NCBI GenBank assembly: GCA_020057065.1 | Contig: JAGVGM010000306.1 | Location: 1 to 41,167 of the forward strand | DNA length: 41,167 bases | Direction of reading: 5' to 3' | Origin: Thermodesulfovibrionia bacterium | GTDB lineage: Bacteria > Nitrospirota > Thermodesulfovibrionia > UBA6902 | Part shown: positions 7,897-15,443 of the stretch, piece by piece | Layout of the letters: each line of letters opens with the position of its first letter | Numbering within the stretch: position 1 is the stretch's first letter | Notes under the pieces: model-generated | The model's database searches: none | Seen by the model: the letters and a program-made list of their open reading frames with translations, nothing else | Told to the model about the DNA's origin: nothing | Program-made: the position numbers and the translations under genes

Positions 7897-8027
7897 CTGT
7901 CTATAAAGATATATTTCATTTTTTAATTGTAGAATATTGAATATTTTGATATATTAACTTAATTTTAAATAGTGCCTTGATGATTTTTAATTTATTTTAG
8001 CAGATGTTATCGAAAAGGAGGTGTGTC

Positions 8028-9737
8028 ATGAAAATTGCTTTTTTGAGATATTTATTCTTCTTAACTATTTTCTTAACTATCAGTTGTGCAACGGTAAAAT
8101 CCCCGGTTGTTAACGATACAGGCAAGCTGATCCCGGCTCCATATTATGAAACAAATGTAATTCTCAAAAAGGATGACGCCACTAACATTGTTCCTCTTAT
8201 TAATAAAGATACTGACAATATTCCGGTTCAGGAAATGATACAGGCCGCCGGGAAGGAAAATGCTGACGTATATGTTGAGAACACAGCAATAGAAAAACCT
8301 GTTATTGGTAATGAAGATACTTTCAGTGCACCCGCAGAAACAGAAAACGATACTATAGTTAAAGAAGAAGACCTTCTTGATACCGCTCTGGAATCTTGCA
8401 ATACAGCCCAGGAACTCTGGTCCCAAAACAATCCTGAAAAGGCAATAGAGGCATTGGATGAAGCTTACCAGCTTCTCCTGAAAGTTGATACTGAAAGCCA
8501 TCCTGAGCTTATCCGGCAAACAGAGGACCTAAGATTTATGATCTCTAAACGTATTTTGGAGATATATACCTCCCGTTTTACTACTGTCAATGGCAGCAAT
8601 AAAGAGATTCCACTCACAATGAATGCAAATGTGGAAAGGGAGATCAAGTCCTTTCAGGGTTATGAGCGCGAATTATTTAAAGAAGGGGTCAAACGTTCAG
8701 GCAGATACAGGGAAGCAATGGTAAAGGCGCTGAAAGAGGCGGGAATGCCTGAAGAACTGTCATGGCTGCCGCTTGTTGAAAGCTGGTTTAAGGTAAATGC
8801 ATTATCTCCGGCCCGTGCCCTGGGACTCTGGCAGTTCATTCCTTCCACTGGTTACAGATTCGGGCTAAAGAGAGACACCTGGATAGATGAGAGATTAAGC
8901 CCTGAGAAAGCAACCAAAGCCGCTATTGCATATCTGAAAGAGTTGCATCGGATGTTCGGCGACTGGACCACCGTCCTTGCGGCTTACAACTGCGGGGAAG
9001 GAAACATCCTGAGAGTAATCAGGCAGCAAAAAATTAATTACCTTGATAATTTTTGGGATCTTTATGGGAGACTTCCAAATGAAACCGCGCGATATGTCCC
9101 AAGATTCCTGGCCACATTGCATATTATGCAAGATCCTGCAAAATACGGTTTCTCTTTTGATCAATTAGAAAGTCCTCCCCTTTATGAAAGCATTAACATC
9201 GAAAAACAGGTCCAGCTTAAGACACTTGCAGACTTTATGGGCGCAACTTTTGAGGAATTTTATGCTTTAAATCCCGAACTCCGCAGACAAGCAACACCGC
9301 CTGTAAACTATTCCCTGAATGTACCGGTTGGAATGGGTAATATGCTGCTTTCAAAACTCGAAACCCTGCCATCATGGACTCCGCAGAAAAATGAGTATAA
9401 CGATTATACTTTTTACACCATAAAAAAAGGCGACACGCTGTCACGTATAGCAGCAAAATACCGTACAAACGTTGACTCAATTGTCAAGGCCAACAAGATC
9501 AGCAGGAGACGCAGCCTGAATATAGGACAAAAACTTAGAATACCTCTCGGCCGGGGCAGTGATATGCTCTCATCTACAGATGATACTGTTTCCGATAAGA
9601 AATATCGGGCCAGGAAAGGCGAAACCTTAAAGACTATTGCAAAAAAATTCAATACGAATACGGCACAACTTAAAAAGATCAATAACCTGTCGTCGTCCCT
9701 TCTATATGAAGGTCAGGTACTGCAGTTAACCAAGTAA
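8028..9737 (+). CDS. Lipoprotein membrane-bound lytic murein transglycosylase (MltD-like) with two LysM domains
   Basis: This enzyme cleaves peptidoglycan glycan strands to 1,6-anhydro-muropeptides at the inner face of the outer membrane. The start is ATG 8028, with AGGAGG six bases upstream; an earlier ATG at 8004 would put that site inside the gene. The 569-residue product has a lipoprotein signal ending TISC (Cys20), a long low-complexity acidic linker (20-190), then a Slt-type domain whose catalytic Glu251 sits in LPLVESWFKVNALSPARALG, followed by GLWQFIPSTGYRFGL and VLAAYNCGEGN. Two LysM peptidoglycan-binding repeats end the protein (YTIKKGDTLSRIAAKY near 456 and YRARKGETLKTIAKKF near 520). 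Its stop abuts the stop of the opposing aminotransferase gene. Confidence 0.9.
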   Translation: MKIAFLRYLFFLTIFLTISCATVKSPVVNDTGKLIPAPYYETNVILKKDDATNIVPLINKDTDNIPVQEMIQAAGKENADVYVENTAIEKPVIGNEDTFSAPAETENDTIVKEEDLLDTALESCNTAQELWSQNNPEKAIEALDEAYQLLLKVDTESHPELIRQTEDLRFMISKRILEIYTSRFTTVNGSNKEIPLTMNANVEREIKSFQGYERELFKEGVKRSGRYREAMVKALKEAGMPEELSWLPLVESWFKVNALSPARALGLWQFIPSTGYRFGLKRDTWIDERLSPEKATKAAIAYLKELHRMFGDWTTVLAAYNCGEGNILRVIRQQKINYLDNFWDLYGRLPNETARYVPRFLATLHIMQDPAKYGFSFDQLESPPLYESINIEKQVQLKTLADFMGATFEEFYALNPELRRQATPPVNYSLNVPVGMGNMLLSKLETLPSWTPQKNEYNDYTFYTIKKGDTLSRIAAKYRTNVDSIVKANKISRRRSLNIGQKLRIPLGRGSDMLSSTDDTVSDKKYRARKGETLKTIAKKFNTNTAQLKKINNLSSSLLYEGQVLQLTK

Positions 9738-10862
9738 TTATTCCTTGAGCGCATTTAAAACAACACCTGCGATAAATTCTGCCTTCTCAGTTTCAAGCTC
9801 AGGATAAATCGGGATTGACATAACTTCATTCGCAGCGGACTCGCTCTCCGGCAAAGCGCCTTGCTTGTAGCCAAGGTAGCTGAAAGCCTCCTGTATATGA
9901 AGAGGCACCGGATAATATACCACTGAAGATATACCGTTATCCCTTAGAATAGCTGCAACCTTTTCTCTCTTTTTTGTTCTTATAGTATATTGATGGTAAA
10001 CAGGTGTCCTGTCCTTAAGCTCTATAGGGCATTGTACATTTCCGCCAAGAATTGATGTGTAGATTTTTGCAAGTACACGGCGTTTCTGATTATATTCGTC
10101 AATGTGTCTTAATTTTATTCTCAGGATCGCGGCCTGGATCTCATCAAGCCTGCTGTTATAACCGATGAAACGATGCCGATACGGTGCAACAGTCCCATGA
10201 TTGCGTAGAAGATTAACATTTTCATATATATCGTAATGGTTCGTTATCATCATGCCTCCGTCACCATAAGCGCCGAGGTTCTTGCTTGGATAAAAACTGA
10301 AACAGCCGGCATCACCGATACCGCCGACCGGCCTGTCTTTATATCTGGCCCCGAACGCCTGCGCACAGTCTTCAATAATTTTCAGATTATATTTTTTGGC
10401 AAGCGCTGAAATTTCATCCATATCCGCAGGCTGACCGAACAAATGCACAACTATGATAGCTTTGGTTTTTTGTGTTATTCTTTCCTCTATTTTTGAGACA
10501 TCCATGTTTAATGTAAGTCTGTCAATATCAACAAAGACAGGGGTTGCACCAACATATGTTATTGCCTCAGCGGTTGCGATAAAAGTAAAGGGGGTGGTAA
10601 TTACCTCATCACCCTGTTTAATATTAAGGGCCTTAAGGCAAAGGTACAGGGCATCCGTACCGGAAGCGAGTCCGACAGCATGCTTGATATCATAATATGA
10701 CGCTATTTCCTGTTCAAAGGCCCTGACATTCGGCCCCAATATAAATTGACCGCTGTCTAATATATCCTTTAATGCCTGCTTTATTTCTTCCTTGATCGGT
10801 TCATGCTGCGCTTTAACATCGAGCATGGGGATAACAGCTTTATTTTGTGTTGTATTTATCAT
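9738..10862 (-). CDS. DegT/DnrJ/EryC1/StrS-family PLP sugar aminotransferase (possibly GnnB)
   Basis: A 374-residue pyridoxal-phosphate enzyme that aminates nucleotide-linked keto-sugars. GLASGTDALYLCLKAL (about 64-79) holds the cofactor phosphate, EDCAQAFGA supplies Asp165, and FYPSKNLGAYGDGG contains the Schiff-base Lys184. It follows the Gfo/Idh gene by 16 bases. That pair is known from UDP-GlcNAc 3-amination: GnnA oxidises and GnnB aminates, giving UDP-GlcNAc3N for amide-linked lipid A, or WbpB/WbpE-like O-antigen sugars. No lpxA is nearby, so the final product is an inference. The gene ends directly against the convergent lytic transglycosylase, with no terminator space. Confidence 0.85.
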   Translation of the reverse strand: MINTTQNKAVIPMLDVKAQHEPIKEEIKQALKDILDSGQFILGPNVRAFEQEIASYYDIKHAVGLASGTDALYLCLKALNIKQGDEVITTPFTFIATAEAITYVGATPVFVDIDRLTLNMDVSKIEERITQKTKAIIVVHLFGQPADMDEISALAKKYNLKIIEDCAQAFGARYKDRPVGGIGDAGCFSFYPSKNLGAYGDGGMMITNHYDIYENVNLLRNHGTVAPYRHRFIGYNSRLDEIQAAILRIKLRHIDEYNQKRRVLAKIYTSILGGNVQCPIELKDRTPVYHQYTIRTKKREKVAAILRDNGISSVVYYPVPLHIQEAFSYLGYKQGALPESESAANEVMSIPIYPELETEKAEFIAGVVLNALKE

Positions 10863-10878
10863 CTTTCCCTTTATTTCT

Positions 10879-11805
10879 TTATATCGTTAGGCCCTGGTTA
10901 ACCAAACCGGAAATTTTCAATGCTACATTGAGTGCTTCCCTGCCTTCATGTCCTGAGACTAACGGTCTTCTTCCGCTCTTAACGCATTCTACAAATGAGA
11001 TTAACTGCTCTTTCAACGGTTCTTTAACCTCAGGTCTTCTAATCACCTTTTCTACGTTGCTATTCAGTTTTGTATAACTGACCAATTCCTGTTTTTGATA
11101 ATCCAGATTCAGGAATGAATTATGCTGAAAGACCTTAAGCTGCCTAACCTTCTCATTTGCTATCCTGCTTGTCACGGCTTCGGCAATACAGCCATTTCTG
11201 AATTCAATCCATGCATGGGCAATGTCTATATTTTCAGTCAGGACCCTGGCCCCTGTAGCACGGATATCTGTGATCTCGGAATTAACCAAACTAAGTATTA
11301 TATCTATGTCATGTATCATTAAGTCAAGCGTTACGTCCACATCTGTCCCCCTGCCGAGAAAAGGGGAAAGACGCTGTGATTCTATAAACCTGGGGTTATC
11401 CACCATGGCGCTTATCATGGCAACCCCTGCATTAAACCTCTCCAGGTGCCCCACCTGCAGTATAAGTTTTCTTTTTTCCGCCTCTGCAATAAGGACTTCA
11501 GCCTCCTCAAGAGTTGAAGTAATAGGTTTCTCAATAAGTATGCTTTTATTATGCTTCAGGAAATCAATTGCAACATCGAAATGAAATGTGGTCGGAACAG
11601 CGATGCTGACAGCATCAACAGAATCCATAATTTTCATGTAGTCATAAAATGCCCTGCAATTATATTTCTGTGCAAATTCCTCTGCCCTCGGAAAATCAGC
11701 ATCAACAATTCCGACAAGTTTTACACCTTCAAGGCTTGAAAATATCCTTGCATGATGCTTCCCGATCGATCCAACCCCTATGACGCCAACGTTAATCATG
11801 TTCAT
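10879..11805 (-). CDS. Gfo/Idh/MocA-family NAD-dependent oxidoreductase (possibly GnnA)
   Basis: A 308-residue protein with an N-terminal Rossmann fold (VGVIGVGSIGKHHARIF, about 6-22), the family EKP motif (ILIEKPITSTLEEAE, about 90-104) and the substrate-domain motif DLMIHDIDIILSL (about 161-173). It probably oxidises C3 (or a similar position) of a UDP-sugar for the downstream aminotransferase. This form, with VGHLERFN and HDIDI, looks like the oxidoreductase often found in lipid A gene clusters. Two start codons (11805 and 11799) are possible; neither has a clear ribosome site. Confidence 0.83.
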   Translation of the reverse strand: MNMINVGVIGVGSIGKHHARIFSSLEGVKLVGIVDADFPRAEEFAQKYNCRAFYDYMKIMDSVDAVSIAVPTTFHFDVAIDFLKHNKSILIEKPITSTLEEAEVLIAEAEKRKLILQVGHLERFNAGVAMISAMVDNPRFIESQRLSPFLGRGTDVDVTLDLMIHDIDIILSLVNSEITDIRATGARVLTENIDIAHAWIEFRNGCIAEAVTSRIANEKVRQLKVFQHNSFLNLDYQKQELVSYTKLNSNVEKVIRRPEVKEPLKEQLISFVECVKSGRRPLVSGHEGREALNVALKISGLVNQGLTI

Positions 11806-11834
11806 TTTTCAATATTAAACTAAATAATAATTTT

Positions 11835-12026
11835 ACCACAGAGATCACAGAGAACTTTATTGAAACAAAAAAGAAAATACTATATTTCTCTTTTTACTCT
11901 GTGCACTCTTTTATACAATAGTTATGTTTAAAAATTCTTAAAGTCAAAAATATTGAGAACACGGCGTAGCCTTTTAAAATTAGTGTCTTTTAAAAAACCA
12001 AACCTCATCCCTGTGTTCTCTGTGGT
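11835..12026. repeat. 192-bp intergenic element with 19-bp inverted ends (ACCACAGAGA type)
   Basis: The ends ACCACAGAGATCACAGAGA (11835-11853) and the inverted copy at 12008-12026 agree at 17 of 19 positions. A further internal CTCTGTG copy lies near 11898-11904. There is no coding capacity inside. It fills the gap between the Gfo/Idh and copA genes and belongs to the widespread ACCACAGAGAACACAGAGA class of interspersed repeats. Confidence 0.75.
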
Positions 12027-12090
12027 TTTTTAATATTAATTGTAACTTACTGAAATTCAAATATGAAAGAGGAAAAGTTAGAAGTAGATT

Positions 12091-14583
12091 TTATGTGACC
12101 CTGAACCTTTTCAACCTCAATACATTTGTCACTACAGTAACGGACGACAGACCCATTGCTGCAGCAGCAAGCATCGGGTTCATTAGTATTCCAAAGAAAG
12201 GGAAAAGCGCTCCCGCTGCGACCGGAATGAGAATGATATTGTAAGCGAAGGCCCAGAAAAGATTCTGCTTAATATTTCTGACCGTAGCCCTGGAAAGCGC
12301 TATAGATGCAACAACCCCCCTGAGATCGCCGCCGACCAGTGTTATGTCCGAAGCCTCCAATGCAACATCGGTTCCTGTACCGATCGCGATGCCGATATCG
12401 GCCTGCGCAAGGGCAGGCGCATCATTGATGCCGTCGCCTACCATAGCAACTGTTTTCCCATCCTCCTGAAGCTTTCTTATATTGTGCGCTTTATCTTCAG
12501 GCATAACCTCGGCAAACACCCTGTCTATACCGGCCTTCAATGCGATGGCCTCAGCAGTCCTCTTATTGTCTCCCGTAATCATTACAACCTCTAAACCGAG
12601 TTTGTGAAGGGCTTTAACTGCATCAACGGAATTTTCCTTTAATGTGTCTGCAACGGCAATGACACCTAAAACATTTCCTTCTGATGCAACAAACATCGGG
12701 GTCTTGCCTTCACCGGATAATCGATCAGCTATAAGTACAAATTCAGCTATATTAATATTCTTATCATCCATGAAATTCGAGTTGCCGAGACAGACATCCC
12801 TTTTATCAATTTTCGCCATGATGCCATGACCCGGTACCGCCTGAAAATCCTCAGGCTCAAGCAGGTCTACACCCATTTCCTTTGCTTTATTCACAATTGC
12901 CTCTCCAAGAGGATGCTCGGAGCCCTTTTCAGCAGAAGCAGCAAGTTGCAGAATTTCTTTTTCGCTGACAGCTGACCGCTGATCGCTGACCGCTATTATA
13001 TCTGTTACTTCCGGTTTTCCTTTTGTCAGAGTTCCTGTCTTGTCAAATACAACAGTATTTATTTTATGTGCTGTCTCAAGCGCCTCTCCGCTTCGTATAA
13101 GGATACCGTTCTCAGCTCCCTTCCCGGTCCCCACCATGATCGATGTCGGCGTTGCAAGCCCCAGTGCACACGGACATGCAATAATAAGCACTGCAATAAA
13201 ATTAAGCATTGCATAAGTAAAGGAAGGCACGGGGCCGAAATAGTACCATATTACAAAGGTAAACGTTGCAATTCCGATAACAGCAGGGACGAAGATCGAA
13301 GCTATTTTGTCAGCAAGCCTTGCTATCGGGGGTTTTGAACCCTGCGCCTCCTGGACCATATTGATGATCTGCGACAGCATTGTATCTTTCCCTATTCTGG
13401 CAGCCTCAAATCTGAATGATCCGGTTTTATTGATTGTGGCGCCTATCACTTTGTCTCCGGATTTTTTCTCAACAGGAATCGATTCACCCGATATCATGGA
13501 TTCATCTACTGAAGAATACCCGTCTTTAACTACACCGTCAACAGGGATCTTCTCACCAGGCCTGACGACAACAATATCTCCTATTTCCAACTCTTCAATA
13601 GGGATATCCCTTTCCGTTCCTGCCCTGACAACCCTTGCTGTTTTAGCCTGAAGACCCATGAGTTTTTTAATAGCCTCTGATGTTTTTCCCTTTGCCCTTG
13701 CCTCAAAAAACCTTCCGAGCAGGATAAGAACGATGATGGTCGCCGCTGTATCAAAATAGACATTTGCCGAATATCCCTTTATTTCAAAAACAGACGGGAA
13801 GAATGTTGCTATAACGCTGTAAATGTAGGCAGCAGATGTTCCGACTGCTATCAGGGTGTTCATATTAGTTGCTCTATGTCGAGCAGCAGCAATTGCGCCC
13901 CTGTAAAATTGCCTGCCGACCCAAAACTGAACCGGCGTTGCAAGGGTTAGTTGGATAAGAAAGTTTATCTGAATGGGCAGTCGGGAGATAAAAGAAACCC
14001 CCGTCATGTCTGAGAACGAGAGAAGCAGTAACGGCACGGTTAACAGCGCCCCTGTAACAAGTTTAATTTTTAGTTTTTTAAATTCACTTTCCCTTTCTCT
14101 TTTCTCTTTTTCAACTGCATCCTCTCCTTCTTTTACATCCACAATGTCATAACCCGCAGCCCTGACAATCTTCTTAAATTCCCTGACCCCGGTAAGTCCG
14201 CGGATGTATTCGACAGTTGCCTGTTCGGATGCGAAGTTGACCGATGCCGATATGACTCCACTCAGTGAAGACAGAGCATCCTGCACCCTCTTTACACATG
14301 AGGCGCATGTCATGCCTTTTACCGGTATTGTTATTTTAGAAACAGAAACACCATATCCGAGGTCTTTAATGGTATGTATAAAGACATCAACCGCCGATTC
14401 TGCAGGATCGTAATTTATGGAGGCCTTTTCAGCGGCAAGATTCACCGTTGCACTGCTGACGCCCTTTATTTCTGAGAGCGCTTTCTGCACGCGCGCCGAG
14501 CATGCAGCGCAAGTCATGCCTGTGACAGGCAGGTCTATTCTTTTTGATACATGATCTTTTTCTTTTATTTTTCCTTTAATCAC
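12091..14583 (-). CDS. copA: Copper-exporting P1B-type ATPase
   Basis: CopA pumps Cu(I) out of the cytoplasm at the cost of ATP. The 830-residue protein has two heavy-metal-binding domains, GMTCAAC (Cys25, Cys28) and GMTCASC (Cys93, Cys96). The membrane region carries the transport motif CPC (about 469-471, in [16 protein letters not shown]). DKTGTLTKG holds the phosphorylated Asp (about 513), SEHPLG the nucleotide-site His, and [16 protein letters not shown] the hinge. The start is GTG, with GAGAGG seven bases upstream. A repeat-encoded stretch (SDQRSAVS) is inserted in frame just after the phosphorylation site, between KPEVTDIIA and [10 protein letters not shown]. No copper regulator or chaperone is adjacent; 155 non-coding bases precede it. 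Confidence 0.95.
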   Translation of the reverse strand: MIKGKIKEKDHVSKRIDLPVTGMTCAACSARVQKALSEIKGVSSATVNLAAEKASINYDPAESAVDVFIHTIKDLGYGVSVSKITIPVKGMTCASCVKRVQDALSSLSGVISASVNFASEQATVEYIRGLTGVREFKKIVRAAGYDIVDVKEGEDAVEKEKRERESEFKKLKIKLVTGALLTVPLLLLSFSDMTGVSFISRLPIQINFLIQLTLATPVQFWVGRQFYRGAIAAARHRATNMNTLIAVGTSAAYIYSVIATFFPSVFEIKGYSANVYFDTAATIIVLILLGRFFEARAKGKTSEAIKKLMGLQAKTARVVRAGTERDIPIEELEIGDIVVVRPGEKIPVDGVVKDGYSSVDESMISGESIPVEKKSGDKVIGATINKTGSFRFEAARIGKDTMLSQIINMVQEAQGSKPPIARLADKIASIFVPAVIGIATFTFVIWYYFGPVPSFTYAMLNFIAVLIIACPCALGLATPTSIMVGTGKGAENGILIRSGEALETAHKINTVVFDKTGTLTKGKPEVTDIIAVSDQRSAVSEKEILQLAASAEKGSEHPLGEAIVNKAKEMGVDLLEPEDFQAVPGHGIMAKIDKRDVCLGNSNFMDDKNINIAEFVLIADRLSGEGKTPMFVASEGNVLGVIAVADTLKENSVDAVKALHKLGLEVVMITGDNKRTAEAIALKAGIDRVFAEVMPEDKAHNIRKLQEDGKTVAMVGDGINDAPALAQADIGIAIGTGTDVALEASDITLVGGDLRGVVASIALSRATVRNIKQNLFWAFAYNIILIPVAAGALFPFFGILMNPMLAAAAMGLSSVTVVTNVLRLKRFRVT
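12964..12994. repeat. In-frame GCTGACAGCTGACCGCTGATC-type repeat inside copA
   Basis: Tandem GCTGA(C/T) units (GCTGACA, GCTGACC, GCTGATC, GCTGACC) encode [10 protein letters not shown] on the minus strand at about residues 530-540 of CopA. Homologous ATPases normally run straight from the KPEVTDI segment to the ELLRLAAS helix here. The same repeat type is found scattered between genes in related bacteria. Confidence 0.65.
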
Positions 14584-14738
14584 ACCTTGACCTCTCTCAT
14601 AAAAGCCGCTGTCTTGATAACAACCTCATGTTTACCATAACAACGAGTCCTTCTGAAAAGCCTCCATTGCTCCCGCTGTGTGTCGCCTTCAGGTGTTAAG
14701 GTTGTAAATTTGTCTTGTCAATACTAAATATTCTGATT

Positions 14739-15443
14739 TCAGGAATAAAACAGATTTTTCAAAACAGCTCTTAATATCCTGTAGCCCACTATTGCTATAC
14801 CCTTTATATTGCCTGTAAACTTTGACTTTCCCGTGCCTTTACGGTAACTGACAGGCACTTCCAGTATCTTGTATCTTTTTCTTACTGCCTTGCACTGCAT
14901 TTCAATAGTCCAACCCAGATTATCATTCATGTCAAGTTCCAGCAGCTTATTAAATTTAATAGCTCTAAAAGGGCCCAAATCAGTATATTTAAAACCATAT
15001 AAAAACCTGATTAATGTAATTGCCAGAAGATTACCGAAACGCACCGGCATACGGAGAGCGCCTTCTTCAACATTCCCCATCGCCCTTGAGCCAAGAACGA
15101 GGTCATAATCTTCACTGATTATGGGAGCAACAAGTTTGCCTATCTCATCCGGATGATCGCTGTAATTCCCATCAACAAAGACTATGATATCCGGATTCTT
15201 TGTTTTCAGGTATTCAATCCCTCTGAGACACGGATATCCATACCCTCTTTTTGATTCAAACAGGAGAGTAGCGCCCTGCTCTTTTGCTATCTCGGCAGTC
15301 CGGTCACTGCTGCCGTTGTCTATAACAACCACTTCATTAACCAGATCCTTCGGCATATCATTGAGAACAAGCGGCAAGGTTTTCTCCTCGTTAAGGACAG
15401 GGATTATAACAGCTATTTTTTTATGATTAACAACTTCAGTCAT
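14739..15443 (-). CDS. GT2 glycosyltransferase, DPM1/polyprenol-phosphate type
   Basis: A 234-residue GT-A-fold enzyme that probably moves a sugar from a nucleotide donor to a polyprenyl phosphate at the cytoplasmic membrane face. KIAVIIPVLNEEKTLPLVL (about 9-27) is the nucleotide-binding start, VVVIDNGSSDRTAEIA follows, and VFVDGNYSDHPDEI (about 88-101) holds the metal-binding acidic residues. VLGSRAMG and YRKGTGKSKF are further family marks. There is no transmembrane tail beyond a weak helix near the C-terminus. Its ATG overlaps the stop of the SNF2 helicase gene (ATGA, 15440-15443), so it is translated with the defence locus even though its known biochemistry is envelope glycan synthesis. 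The lipid-linked sugar could feed the membrane glycosyltransferase at 28311-30389. Confidence 0.85.
   Translation of the reverse strand: MTEVVNHKKIAVIIPVLNEEKTLPLVLNDMPKDLVNEVVVIDNGSSDRTAEIAKEQGATLLFESKRGYGYPCLRGIEYLKTKNPDIIVFVDGNYSDHPDEIGKLVAPIISEDYDLVLGSRAMGNVEEGALRMPVRFGNLLAITLIRFLYGFKYTDLGPFRAIKFNKLLELDMNDNLGWTIEMQCKAVRKRYKILEVPVSYRKGTGKSKFTGNIKGIAIVGYRILRAVLKNLFYS

Larger units (their letters stand above)
7380..8027. other. Intergenic region with a repeat element and regulatory dyad
   Basis: No coding frame of note. It contains the inverted-repeat element at 7460-7590, the TGACA/TGTCA palindrome at 7648-7666, a sigma-54-like promoter at 7879-7896 and the ribosome site of the following lipoprotein gene at 8016-8021. 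Confidence 0.7.

Noticed and set aside
8073-8519. Long minus-strand frame inside the lytic transglycosylase
   Set aside because: Cys/Phe-rich composition and no start signal; it is the antisense of the lipoprotein linker region.
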